Of a stretch of DNA of 64,000 nucleotides, positions 33,053-42,014 are shown piece by piece. This stretch comes from Terriglobus tenax (GTDB lineage Bacteria > Acidobacteriota > Terriglobia > Terriglobales > Acidobacteriaceae). Positions within the stretch are counted from its first letter, which is position 1; every line of letters starts with the position of its first letter. The notes beneath the pieces were generated by a model. It searched no databases and was not told the origin of the DNA. It saw only the letters and a list, made by a program, of their open reading frames with translations. The DNA lies in assembly GCF_025685395.1 (NCBI RefSeq), contig NZ_JAGSYA010000004.1, positions 1,674,001 through 1,738,000 of the forward strand. The letters are read 5' to 3'. The position numbers were made by a program, and so were the translations under genes.

Positions 33053-33421
33053 CTACGCTACATCCACGCGGTCGCCATGGCTTGGCGGCTGGCTGGTCAT
33101 CAGGAAGCGTACATCCTTGCCGCTGCGATTGATGGCCTGGTGGTTCTGCCCGGGGTGGATCTCAATCCCCTCGCCGGCGCGGAGGGTGAAGTCGTGATGC
33201 TCCACCTCCATGGTCAGTTCTCCCTCCAGCACATAGGCGAACTGGCGCGCGCGGTTGTGATGGTGGCGCACCTCGCTGGTGCCGGGCGGCATGCGCTCTT
33301 CAATAATGTTCAGGCCTTCCTGCTGGACGAGATACCACCCGTCGCATTCCTTGCCCCATACGTAGTGCTCAGCGTTCTGGCGACTGATGACCTTTGCCGG
33401 GTCGGTTCCGAAATCATTCAT
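33053..33421 (-). CDS. Cupin domain protein
   Basis: A 122-residue cytoplasmic single-domain cupin. Metal-binding motif 1 is in SEVRHHHNRARQFAYVLEGELTMEV and motif 2 in GIEIHPGQNHQAINRSG, so three to four histidines are available. Small cupins of this kind include dioxygenases, isomerases and sugar-binding regulators; nothing indicates which. It is divergent from the Y-family polymerase gene. Confidence 0.85.
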   Translation of the reverse strand: MNDFGTDPAKVISRQNAEHYVWGKECDGWYLVQQEGLNIIEERMPPGTSEVRHHHNRARQFAYVLEGELTMEVEHHDFTLRAGEGIEIHPGQNHQAINRSGKDVRFLMTSQPPSHGDRVDVA

Positions 33422-33527
33422 AGAGTGTTGAGTGTGCCTTGCGCGCGATCCACACGCAAGCGAAGAAAAGGAGAAATATAATCAGATTCTGCGTATGGCT
33501 GAAGTGCCACAAGCCGGAGAGTTTCAG

Positions 33528-34835
33528 ATGCCGCAGGACAAGTTTGTCTTCCTGCACATCGACCTGAACTCTTTCTTCGCATCCGTGGAACAGCAGCTTC
33601 ACCCGGAGTATCGCAACCGGCCACTTGCCGTGGTCCCCACGAAATCCGACACGACCGCCTGCATTGCCGCCAGTTATGAGGCCAAGGCCCTGGGCATCAA
33701 GACCGGAACACTGGTGGGCGAGGCCAAGAGAGTCTGCCCGGAGATCATCCTGATTCACGGCAACCACGCCGAGTATGCGAAGTACTCGCACGCGATTGCG
33801 GATGCGGTGGAACTGGTGTGCCCCGTGGCGCATACGCCGTCTATCGACGAGATGGTGTGCCAGTTGATGGGCCGCGAGCAGCAGCCGGAGAACGCGCGCC
33901 GCATTGCCTATGACGTGAAGCAGTCCATCTACACGCATGTGGGCGAGGCGCTGCGCTGCTCCATTGGCATGGCGCCGAACCGTTACCTGGCGAAGATTGC
34001 CAGCGATATGCAGAAGCCCGACGGGCTGATCGGGCTGCTGCCGTCGCAGTTGCCGCGGGCCATTGCGCATCTTGCGCTGCGCGACCTACCCGGCGTGGGT
34101 GCACGTACGGAGGCACGGCTGAACGCACAGGGTATCCACACCATGCCGCAGTTGCTGGCTCTGGATCGCCATGGCATGCACCGGCTGTGGGACTCGGTAT
34201 GGGGCGACCGCATCTACCACTGGCTGCACGGACATATTACCGGCGACGACGGCGCTCCCATTCCCCAGGAGATGCAGAAGTCGCTGGGCCACTCGCATGT
34301 GCTGGCGCCGGAGCATCGCACGTTGGAGGGATCGTGGGCAGTGGCGCACAAGCTGCTGCACAAGGCCGCCATGCGGTTGCGCATGGAGAAGTTTTACGCG
34401 GGGTCGATGACGCTGCATATCCGCTATGCGCTCAACCGCGAGCAGGCGGACCGTATGCGGGCCAAGCAGCACTTCTCTGGCCTGAAGCATACGGGCTGGG
34501 GTATGGAAGCGCGCTTTCCTGAAGCGCAGGACACGCTGACGCTGCTGGAGGTTCTGCAGAAGCTATGGCAGAAACGGCCACAAGGGCCGGACTTCGAGAA
34601 GCCATTCTTTGTGGGCGTGACGCTGGGCCGCCTGCTGCAGGAGGCCAGTTATAACCCGGGGCTTTTTGCCGCGCAGGACCGGCGCTCGCAACTCTCCTCT
34701 GCCATTGACCAACTGAACCTGAAGCATGGGCATACGACGGTGCATCTGGCCGGCATGATGTCCGCCAAAGAATCGGCTCCGACACGCATCGCGTTTACGC
34801 AGATTCCGGTGCAGTATGGCAGCGAGTGGATGTGA
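33528..34835 (+). CDS. dinB: Y-family DNA polymerase (DinB/Pol IV-like)
   Basis: This 435-residue translesion polymerase keeps the catalytic carboxylates: FLHIDLNSFFASVEQ (palm Asp, with Asn where Pol IV has Asp-Ala) and PSIDEMVCQL (Asp-Glu pair). TTACIAASYEAKALGIKTG is the fingers/nucleotide region, LRCSIGMAPNRYLAKIASD the palm, and RDLPGVGARTEARL the HhH thumb. The little-finger domain spans about residues 255-425. The C-terminus (FTQIPVQYGSEWM) has no clear beta-clamp motif. I chose ATG 33528 with GGAGAG upstream; ATG 33495 is possible. No SOS box was recognised. Confidence 0.85.
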   Translation: MPQDKFVFLHIDLNSFFASVEQQLHPEYRNRPLAVVPTKSDTTACIAASYEAKALGIKTGTLVGEAKRVCPEIILIHGNHAEYAKYSHAIADAVELVCPVAHTPSIDEMVCQLMGREQQPENARRIAYDVKQSIYTHVGEALRCSIGMAPNRYLAKIASDMQKPDGLIGLLPSQLPRAIAHLALRDLPGVGARTEARLNAQGIHTMPQLLALDRHGMHRLWDSVWGDRIYHWLHGHITGDDGAPIPQEMQKSLGHSHVLAPEHRTLEGSWAVAHKLLHKAAMRLRMEKFYAGSMTLHIRYALNREQADRMRAKQHFSGLKHTGWGMEARFPEAQDTLTLLEVLQKLWQKRPQGPDFEKPFFVGVTLGRLLQEASYNPGLFAAQDRRSQLSSAIDQLNLKHGHTTVHLAGMMSAKESAPTRIAFTQIPVQYGSEWM

Positions 34836-34862
34836 GAGGCCTATTCGTGCCAAGGTAGAAGC

Positions 34863-35729
34863 ATGTTCCGGCTTCGCCTGCTTGCTCTTCTCCTCGTTGT
34901 GACCACGGCGCTTGGCGCGCAGACCATCACCTGGCAGCCGCGGCAGGTGCAGCAGGCCTCGCCCATACTGTTCACGCTCACGCTGGATAAGCCTGCAACG
35001 CGCATCAACGCCACGTGGCTGGACAAGAGTGTTGCCTTCTTTTCATCGGAGGACAGACGCACCTGGTACGCCCTTGCGGGACCGGATGTGGAACAACAGC
35101 CCGGTGAGTACACGATCACGCTGGATGGCACGTACGCGGGCGGAGCGCCGCTGCACGCTTCGCAGAACGTGCAGGTGACGGAGGGCAACTTCCACTCCAG
35201 CACGCTGAAAGTGGCGGGCAAGTTCATCGCTCCCAGCGCGGCGCAGCAGCGACAGATTGAGCTGGACACCAAGGCCAAGCAACGCGCCTGGGCAAGCTCC
35301 GCCACGCAGCCGCTCTGGTCGGGCGATTTCATTCTTCCGGTCGAGACAGAGATGTTTTCGAACTACGGCGACAACCGCATTTTCAATGGGAAGAAGGTCA
35401 GCATTCATCGGGGCACGGACTTTCGGGCGCATATGGGCACGCCGGTGCGCTCCGTGAACTCCGGCCGCGTGCTGCTGGCGCAGAAGCTGTTTCTCGAGGG
35501 TAACTGCGTGATTGTCGATCACGGCAACCAGCTCTTCACGATCTATATGCACTTCTCTGCATTTCGCGTGAAGGCCGGCGACAGGGTAAAGAAGGGACAG
35601 GTGCTTGGGCTCTCCGGAGCCACCGGCCGTGTGACCGGGCCGCATCTGCATCTCTCAGTGAAGTGGGAAGGCGAGAGCCTGAACCCCGCGGCGTTGCTGG
35701 CGATGAAGCTTCCGGAAACTACGCGGTAA
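34863..35729 (+). CDS. Secreted M23 family metallopeptidase
   Basis: A 288-residue LytM-type protein with a signal peptide (MFRLRLLALLLVVTTALGAQ). Residues about 25-130 are an Ig/beta-rich domain; the M23 peptidase domain follows: ISIHRGTDFRAHMGTPVRS (zinc His and Asp), YMHFSAFRVKAGDRVKKGQ and TGPHLHLSVKWEG (HxH). With all ligands present it is probably an active peptidoglycan endopeptidase. It lies 27 bp after dinB. Confidence 0.92.
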   Translation: MFRLRLLALLLVVTTALGAQTITWQPRQVQQASPILFTLTLDKPATRINATWLDKSVAFFSSEDRRTWYALAGPDVEQQPGEYTITLDGTYAGGAPLHASQNVQVTEGNFHSSTLKVAGKFIAPSAAQQRQIELDTKAKQRAWASSATQPLWSGDFILPVETEMFSNYGDNRIFNGKKVSIHRGTDFRAHMGTPVRSVNSGRVLLAQKLFLEGNCVIVDHGNQLFTIYMHFSAFRVKAGDRVKKGQVLGLSGATGRVTGPHLHLSVKWEGESLNPAALLAMKLPETTR

Positions 35730-35740
35730 CTTTATTTCCT

Positions 35741-35850
35741 GTTCTCTCGACCGAAGCGAAGTGAAGAGAACCGCATTCGCATTCTCATCGATCGAAGATG
35801 CACGGTTCTCCACTTCGCAGGACGGCCAACGCCGTCCTGCTCCGGTCGAA
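35741..35850. repeat. Composite palindromic repeat (CTCGACCGAAGCG family)
   Basis: This gap contains GTTCTCTCGACCGAAGCGAA-type sequence with 7-bp terminal arms (35741-35747 / 35765-35771), then an inverted partial copy (about 35803-35850) interrupted by an AGGACGGC-CAAC-GCCGTCCT hairpin (35819-35838). The core matches the element at 58095-58138, so this is a dispersed palindromic family, here possibly rearranged. Confidence 0.7.
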
Positions 35851-35866
35851 GGGGCAAACTTCTTTT

Positions 35867-37735
35867 CTACCTTGTTGCGGCGTTCTGTTGCTTCAGCCAG
35901 GTATACAGAGGAGCGAAGTAATCGGCCATGGCCTGCGCATCCAGGTGATCGCTGCCGGTCATCTCTTTCAGCGTCTGCTGCCAGGGTTGCGATTGTCCGG
36001 CTTCGAGCATCCTGGCCAGCTTTGCTCCTGCTTCCTTTGATCCGTAGAAACTGCAGCGGTTCAGCGGGCCCTTGTAACCCGAAGCATCGCACATCGCCTT
36101 GTAGAACTGGAACTGGTAGATACGCGCCAGATAGTAGCGTGCGTATGGCACGTTGGCGGGAACGTGCATCTTCGCACCGGCGTCGAAGTCGGCCTCGGTG
36201 CGGTCAACCGGTGGAGCAAGCTTCTGGTACTTCCCGCGCAGCTCCCACCAGGCCTTGTTGTAATCGGCGGGCTTGATCTCTCCGGAGAAGACGCCCCAGC
36301 GCCACTTGTCGAGCGCGAGAGCAAAGGGCAGGAAGGCGATCTTGTCGAGCGCCGTGCGAAGCTGCAACGGGATGTCGGCTTCAGCGGGCGGCTCACTTTC
36401 GGTAAGACCAAGCTGCTTCAGATAGGCAGGCGTGATGGAAAGCGCGATGGAGTCGCCGATCGCCTCATGGAAGCCATCGTTCGCTCCGTTGCGGAAGAGA
36501 TAGGGCTGCTTGTTATAGGCGCGCTGGTAGAAGTTGTGGCCGAGCTCGTGGTGCACCGTGGTGAAGTAATCGTCATTCACTTCAATGCACATCTTCACGC
36601 GAAGATCGTCAACCGAATCAAGGTCCCACGCGGAGGCGTGGCAGACCACATCGCGGTCGCGCGGGTGGGCAAACTGCGAGCGATCCCAGAAGGTTGCAGG
36701 CAAAGGAGCGAAGCCGAGCGAGGTGAAGAAGCTCTCGCCATACTTCACCATGTCCTTGCCCGCGGCCAGCTTCGCCGCCTGGCCTGCATCGTTCGTCAGG
36801 TCGCCATAGCCGAAGGCAAGTGCCGCAGCTGGGTCTTTTGCCGCGATCTGCTTCTTCAACGCCTCTTCCAGGTTGACGGGTTTGAACTGCGAGAGCTTCG
36901 GATCAGTGGGTGCGACGAGGTCATAGATATTGCCCCATTCCTGTGCCCACATATTACCCAGCAGGTGCGCGGGAATTCTGCCGTCGGCGCGCTCGGCGGC
37001 CTTGCCGTATTTTGCAATCAGACGCGTACGGACATACTTGAACAGCTCATCGTAGAGCGGCTGCAGCTGTATCCATGCGCGGTCCAGCTCGGCGGAGAAC
37101 TCGGCCGGCGTCATGTCATAGCCTGCACGCCACAACTCCCCGGTGTCCTTGTAGCCGAGGTCCTTTGCGCCGATGTTCTGCAGCTCGATCAGGCGCGTGT
37201 ACTTCTGCCGCATGGGCGCACCGACCGAGTGCCAGCCCACCCACACCTTCTTCAACTCTTCGGGATCATGCGACTTGGACATGATCTCTGACAGCGGATC
37301 GATGCCAAGGCACTTCTGCGGTTCCATGCAGAACTTTCCCTTGCCATACATTCCGGTCAACTGCGCAGCGAGCTGCGCCTGTTCCGCCAGAAGCTTCGGA
37401 TCCTTGGGAGCAGCCGGGGCGTTGATCTGCAACAGCATCATCTGGCGGCGCAGGTCTGCCGGCAGCTTCACCTTGTCGAATTTGTGGCTCTCGGCAACCA
37501 GCTCCAGCGTGCGCGTGTTGGTTCGCTCGTTCTGCAACGCGGTCACGGCTTCGCTGTCTTCGTTGATATACGTTTCGGCCAGCCATTCGGCGTGCGCGCC
37601 ATCGACTCCGAGCTTGAGCAGTTCGGCATTCGCCTTGTCCAGAAAGGCTTTGGCATCAGCAGCCGTCGGCGCTTTCTGCGCCCACATCGGAGCACAGCCA
37701 AGTACAAAAAGAGAGCTGAGGAGGAGTTTCCGCAT
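35867..37735 (-). CDS. Peptidase family M2 (ACE-like) dipeptidyl carboxypeptidase
   Basis: A 622-residue secreted zinc peptidase related to angiotensin-converting enzyme. A signal peptide is visible (MRKLLLSSLFVLGCAPMWAQ; the VLGC segment could also be read as a lipobox). The active site is TVHHELGHNFYQRAYN (HExxH) with the third ligand in NGANDGFHEAIGDSIALS. Other typical segments are LWRAGYDMTPAEFSAEL and AHLLGNMWAQEWGNIYDL. It would remove C-terminal dipeptides in the periplasm. ATG 37735 begins the signal peptide. It is divergent from gluQ. Confidence 0.95.
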   Translation of the reverse strand: MRKLLLSSLFVLGCAPMWAQKAPTAADAKAFLDKANAELLKLGVDGAHAEWLAETYINEDSEAVTALQNERTNTRTLELVAESHKFDKVKLPADLRRQMMLLQINAPAAPKDPKLLAEQAQLAAQLTGMYGKGKFCMEPQKCLGIDPLSEIMSKSHDPEELKKVWVGWHSVGAPMRQKYTRLIELQNIGAKDLGYKDTGELWRAGYDMTPAEFSAELDRAWIQLQPLYDELFKYVRTRLIAKYGKAAERADGRIPAHLLGNMWAQEWGNIYDLVAPTDPKLSQFKPVNLEEALKKQIAAKDPAAALAFGYGDLTNDAGQAAKLAAGKDMVKYGESFFTSLGFAPLPATFWDRSQFAHPRDRDVVCHASAWDLDSVDDLRVKMCIEVNDDYFTTVHHELGHNFYQRAYNKQPYLFRNGANDGFHEAIGDSIALSITPAYLKQLGLTESEPPAEADIPLQLRTALDKIAFLPFALALDKWRWGVFSGEIKPADYNKAWWELRGKYQKLAPPVDRTEADFDAGAKMHVPANVPYARYYLARIYQFQFYKAMCDASGYKGPLNRCSFYGSKEAGAKLARMLEAGQSQPWQQTLKEMTGSDHLDAQAMADYFAPLYTWLKQQNAATR

Positions 37736-37814
37736 GCGCTGAAGTATAGAGCAGTTTTTAGTTGCGTGGTGTGCGTTGCGTGTCTGCAAGATCACTCCCC
37801 GCTAAGATCAATGT

Positions 37815-38642
37815 ATGTCCATCTACCGCGGCCGCATCGCTCCAACCCCCACGGGCTACATGCACCTGGGACATGCGCGCACTTTCCGGGTGGCGCAGAA
37901 GAGAGCACAAGATGGCGTGCTGGTGCTGCGCAACGAAGACCTGGACCGGCATCGCTGCAAGCCGGAGTTTACGCAGGCGATGCTGGAAGACCTGCGATGG
38001 ATTGGCCTCGCTTGGCAGGAGGGGCCCGACGTCGGTGGCCCATTTGCACCGTACACGCAGAGCGAACGCCTGCCGCTGTACGAAACAGCGCTGCGCAGGT
38101 TGTTATCCATGGGGCTTGCATACGCGTGCACCTGCAGCCGCAAAGACCTGATGCGGATTGCCGCACCACACGCCGAGGATGACGATGAACCGGTGTATGA
38201 CAACCACTGCCGCCCTGCTCCGGGTGCAGTGACTGAATTTGCGGAGAACGTGAACTACCGCTTCCGTGTGCCCGATGGCGAGGTAATCCGCTTTGCCGAT
38301 GGCAATCTCGGCGAACAACTCTTTACCGCCGGACAGGACTTTGGCGACTTCCTCGTCTGGCGTAAGGACGGATTGCCGAGCTATCAACTCGCCTGCACGG
38401 TGGATGATGCCGCGATGCAGATTACAGAAGTTGTACGCGGCCGCGATCTGCTGAAGTCCACGGCACGGCAGATGCTGTTGCAAAACGCATTGGGTTATCC
38501 CACGCCGGCATACTTTCATACGGAACTGATGCTGGATGAGGACGGTCAGCGTTTAGCAAAGCGGCATGATGCCTTGTCGTTGCGCATGTTGCGCGCAGGT
38601 GGAATTACGCCGGCTGAAATCCTTACAGGATTTCAGCAATAA
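37815..38642 (+). CDS. gluQ: Glutamyl-Q tRNA(Asp) synthetase
   Basis: GluQ-RS, a shortened class I glutamyl-tRNA synthetase, attaches glutamate to the queuosine of tRNA-Asp. The 275-residue length fits. GRIAPTPTGYMHLGHARTF carries the HIGH-like motif; AYACTCSRKDL with the later YDNHCRP supply the zinc site; LPSYQLACTVDDAAMQITEVVRG and RLAKRHDALSL (KMSKS region) close the catalytic core. No anticodon-binding domain is present, as expected. It is followed by a TlpA-like gene. Confidence 0.95.
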   Translation: MSIYRGRIAPTPTGYMHLGHARTFRVAQKRAQDGVLVLRNEDLDRHRCKPEFTQAMLEDLRWIGLAWQEGPDVGGPFAPYTQSERLPLYETALRRLLSMGLAYACTCSRKDLMRIAAPHAEDDDEPVYDNHCRPAPGAVTEFAENVNYRFRVPDGEVIRFADGNLGEQLFTAGQDFGDFLVWRKDGLPSYQLACTVDDAAMQITEVVRGRDLLKSTARQMLLQNALGYPTPAYFHTELMLDEDGQRLAKRHDALSLRMLRAGGITPAEILTGFQQ

Positions 38643-38701
38643 CACCTCAGCAGATTGCTACGGCTAGAATGTTTCCACATCAAAACCCAAAGGGACGCAG
38701 A

Positions 38702-39574
38702 ATGACAAAGACCTTGTCTCGCATCACCGTTCTTGCTGTACTGCAATGCCTCGCCCTTACTGCCACCGCACAACAGGCCGACCCAAAAGCTATCCAGAAA
38801 GCCATCAGCACGCTGCGTCAGCAGCCGGATGACAAACGTGGCGCCGTGACGCGCGATCTTGCGCTGCAGGTTCGCACGTTGCCTGCCGGCCTGGAGAAGC
38901 TGAAGCTTGCCGATACACTTTCTCACCTGGTGACGGAAGGAGATCCCGGCAAGGAAGCGTTGCAGGCTGTTACTACCACGCTTGCCGAAGCGCTCAACGA
39001 AAATCCCCTGCCCGCGAAAGACGGTAAGCCTGCAAACCCCTACTTCGATGTAGCCCGCCTGGTGCGCTATGAAGGCACAACGGCCGAGGTCAGCGACCCG
39101 CAGTTTGCCACCGCACTGCAGACCATGAAAGACAACGATGCCGAAGCGGAGAAGATTGATTTCACCCTTGGCGGCTTCAACCTGAAAGATCTGGGTGGCA
39201 AGAAGGTCACGCTGTCGCAGCTTCGCGGCAAGATTATTCTGCTGAACTTCTGGGCGACGTGGTGCCCGCCCTGCCGCAAGGAGATGCCCGACCTGCAGGC
39301 CATTTATGACCACTTCAAATCGCAGGGTCTTGTCATTCTTTCGGTCAGCGATGAAGACAGCATGAAGGTAGCGCAGTATATCGGCGGAGCAGGATTCAGC
39401 TACCCCATTCTGCTGGACCCCGGGCATAAGGTTGCCACGCAGTATTCCGTCAATGGAATTCCGCAGACCTTCGTCTTCAACCGTGAAGGCAAGCTGGTAG
39501 CGCGCGCTACGGATATGCGAACGCAGCGGCAGTTTCTGACCATGCTTGCTGCTGCCGGCCTGAAGCCACAATGA
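38702..39574 (+). CDS. TlpA-family thiol-disulfide oxidoreductase (secreted)
   Basis: A 290-residue protein with a signal peptide (TVLAVLQCLALTATAQQ) and a C-terminal thioredoxin domain of the TlpA/ResA group: NFWATWCPPCRKEMPDLQAIYD with the CPPC active site, a VILSVSDEDSMKVAQYI strand-helix, and the cis-Pro turn VNGIPQTFVFN. About 130 residues precede the domain and are helical (for instance LADTLSHLVTEGDPGK). It likely reduces or isomerises disulfides in the periplasm. It is 60 bp after gluQ and has its own terminator. Confidence 0.92.
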   Translation: MTKTLSRITVLAVLQCLALTATAQQADPKAIQKAISTLRQQPDDKRGAVTRDLALQVRTLPAGLEKLKLADTLSHLVTEGDPGKEALQAVTTTLAEALNENPLPAKDGKPANPYFDVARLVRYEGTTAEVSDPQFATALQTMKDNDAEAEKIDFTLGGFNLKDLGGKKVTLSQLRGKIILLNFWATWCPPCRKEMPDLQAIYDHFKSQGLVILSVSDEDSMKVAQYIGGAGFSYPILLDPGHKVATQYSVNGIPQTFVFNREGKLVARATDMRTQRQFLTMLAAAGLKPQ

Positions 39575-39591
39575 ATTGCAGGTGAGAAACC

Positions 39592-39623
39592 AGAAGAGGC
39601 ATGGCCTGCGCCATGCCTCTTCT
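39592..39623. terminator. Bidirectional intrinsic terminator
   Basis: Perfect 14-bp arms AGAAGAGGCATGGC / GCCATGCCTCTTCT with a 4-nt loop separate the TlpA gene (+) from the S9 peptidase gene (-). Confidence 0.85.
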
Positions 39624-39641
39624 TATTGGGCTGCTTTCTCG

Positions 39642-41966
39642 TTAGAAGACGTCCGGCTTCGAACTCATCTTGTACTCCTTCGGCGATGTAGCCCCCATCA
39701 GGTTGCTCAGGAAGTAGTCCCAACGGCGGCGCATCATATAGCGCGTGTTCTCGGCATAACCGTGATGCGCATTGGGGATGAGCAACAGGTCAAAGTCCTT
39801 GTTGGCCTTGATCAGCGCATCAACCACTATCAATGTTGCGTATGGCGGAACATTGTCATCCATCGTTCCGTGTGCCAGCAGCAACTTGCCTTTCAGGTTC
39901 TTTGCAAGGGTGGTGTTGGACTGGTTGTCGTAGTTCGTCGTCTTGCCGTCGGCGCTGGTTTCCAGCAGTCCCTGGTAGCGCTCACCCCAGTCATCTTCGT
40001 ACAGGCGATTGTCGTGATTGCCGCTTTCTGCAATGCCTACCTTGAAGAAATCAGGGTAAGCAAACAGCGCATCCGCCGTGGCATTGCCTCCACCGGAGTG
40101 GCCCCAGATGCCGACGCGGTCAAGATCGATCCATGGATACTTCGCGGCCAGCTCTTTGATGCCCGCTACCTGGTCAGGCAGCGTGTTGTCACCCATCTGC
40201 GCGTACCAGAAATCCTGGAAGCTCTTGGAGCGCCACGGCGTTCCCATGCCGTCAATGCAGACCACCGCAAACCCAAGCTGCGCCAGCGCCTGGTTATCGC
40301 CACGCGCCGCGGCAAAGCCACGGCTTCCGCAGGAACCCGTCTGGGGGCCGGGATAGATGTAGTCAATAATCGGGTACTTCTTCGAGGCGTCCAGATTTGC
40401 GGGCTTGTAGAAGTAGCCGTAAAGATCCGTCTTGCCATCGCGCGCCTTCACGATGATTGGCTCAGGAGCGATCCAGTTCGAAATCCTGGAGACATCGGCC
40501 TTTGCGATCTCCGCGATCTGCTTGCCATCGTCATCGCGCAGCACGGTGAGGGTGGGCGCGGTGGCCGAGGAGTAGGCATCAACAAAGAGCTTTCCATCCT
40601 TCGACAGTGAGATGGTGTGGTCCGCCGCCTCCGGTGTCAGCAGCTTCAGCCCCTTGCCCTCGAAGCCAATCTTGTAGAGATAGTGGAAGTACGGGTCGCC
40701 CTTCTCGCGGCCCATGCCGGTGAAGTAGATCTCGCGCTTGGCTTCATCCACCTTCGCCAGCGTGTAGACATTCCACTCGCCGCTGGTGACCTGGCTCTTC
40801 AGCGCACCGGTCTTCAGGTCGTAAAGATACAGATGGCCCCAGTCACTACGCTGCGAGAACCAGAGCAGCTCATTCGACTTCGGCAGGTAGCGCCAGTCGA
40901 CTTCTGCATGTCCGCTTTCAAAGTAAGTCTTCACCGTCTCATTCATCACGGTGCGGACATCGCCGGTTTCCGCGTCTGCAATGCGGAAGGTAGCGGACTT
41001 GTGATCGCGCGAGGTCGAGACAAAACCGAGTGTCTTGCCATCCCCCGCCCATTGCACATCGTCCCAGCCAGAACCGCCGCGGCAACTGACATCGTCGCAG
41101 TTGGTGCTGCGATGCTGGTCAGGCTCCATCTTCAGACGCGTGACCTTGGCTGAAGGTACGTCGATGATGACGCGTTCGATCATCGTGACATCCTTATCGC
41201 CCGGCAGCGGATACTTCCACTGCTCCAGCTTCGGGTGTCCCATCTGCGTGGTGACCAGGTACATGTCACCGGTTTTGCGCTGGTCCTGCTGGAAGGTGGC
41301 GATCTTTTTGCCATCGGGCGACCAGACGAGGATGGGGCTGTCCGAGTGCGTCCATCCAGCGTTGTCTGTGGCGTAGCCGTAGTCCTTCACGCCGTCGGTG
41401 GTGAGTTGGGTCTCGCCGCCAGACTTTACATCGCGCACCCACAGGTTCCAGTCCCGGATGAAGGCAGCATGCGATCCATCGGGGCTCAGGGCTTCCGGAG
41501 GGCGGCGCGCAGTGGCAGTTCCGGCTACGGGGGCAGAAAGCGTGGTGCAGCTCCAGTCGCTCTTCTGGCAAAGAAACTTCCCACCATAGGCGCCGATCTC
41601 CGCGGACTTTCCATCGTCGGTCAATTCGAACGAACCGATCTGCAGTCGTGCTGCATCTACAGGGCGCTTGAGCAACGCGCTGATGGAGGCTGCAACCTTC
41701 ATCGCATCGAACGCGGGAGACTTCGTACCCTTTGCGTCGACGAGGAAGAACTGCGCGCCATCGGGACCGACATCGCGATACCAGAAGCGACCGTCTTTCA
41801 TCCAGGTGACGCGGTTGACCTGGTGATAGACCAGCGGATTGACGTTGTAGCTGAGCCGCTGCTCGGCGGCGGCGTAATCAGCGTCGGTATAGACGCGGCC
41901 CTGCTGGGCCACTGCAACAGCGCTTAAGATGCACAACAACATGCCAGATTGCACACGAAATCTCAT
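39642..41966 (-). CDS. Secreted S9 family prolyl oligopeptidase / dipeptidyl-peptidase IV-like
   Basis: A 774-residue protein with a signal peptide (MLLCILSAVAVAQQ). The first two thirds form a DPP4-type beta-propeller (YRDVGPDGAQFFLVDAKG; SPDGSHAAFIRDWNLWVRD). The C-terminal alpha/beta-hydrolase has the S9 nucleophile in GIWGHSGGGNATADALF, the Asp region LLAHGTMDDNVPPYAT and the catalytic His in NAHHGYAENT. It removes N-terminal dipeptides or cleaves after Pro. The ATG at 41966 is preceded by an in-frame TTG. It adds to the set of secreted peptidases here. Confidence 0.95.
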   Translation of the reverse strand: MRFRVQSGMLLCILSAVAVAQQGRVYTDADYAAAEQRLSYNVNPLVYHQVNRVTWMKDGRFWYRDVGPDGAQFFLVDAKGTKSPAFDAMKVAASISALLKRPVDAARLQIGSFELTDDGKSAEIGAYGGKFLCQKSDWSCTTLSAPVAGTATARRPPEALSPDGSHAAFIRDWNLWVRDVKSGGETQLTTDGVKDYGYATDNAGWTHSDSPILVWSPDGKKIATFQQDQRKTGDMYLVTTQMGHPKLEQWKYPLPGDKDVTMIERVIIDVPSAKVTRLKMEPDQHRSTNCDDVSCRGGSGWDDVQWAGDGKTLGFVSTSRDHKSATFRIADAETGDVRTVMNETVKTYFESGHAEVDWRYLPKSNELLWFSQRSDWGHLYLYDLKTGALKSQVTSGEWNVYTLAKVDEAKREIYFTGMGREKGDPYFHYLYKIGFEGKGLKLLTPEAADHTISLSKDGKLFVDAYSSATAPTLTVLRDDDGKQIAEIAKADVSRISNWIAPEPIIVKARDGKTDLYGYFYKPANLDASKKYPIIDYIYPGPQTGSCGSRGFAAARGDNQALAQLGFAVVCIDGMGTPWRSKSFQDFWYAQMGDNTLPDQVAGIKELAAKYPWIDLDRVGIWGHSGGGNATADALFAYPDFFKVGIAESGNHDNRLYEDDWGERYQGLLETSADGKTTNYDNQSNTTLAKNLKGKLLLAHGTMDDNVPPYATLIVVDALIKANKDFDLLLIPNAHHGYAENTRYMMRRRWDYFLSNLMGATSPKEYKMSSKPDVF

Positions 41967-42014
41967 CAAGGAAACCTGCCTCCACGTGGATGTTTTTGAG
42001 GATACATCCGCGCA

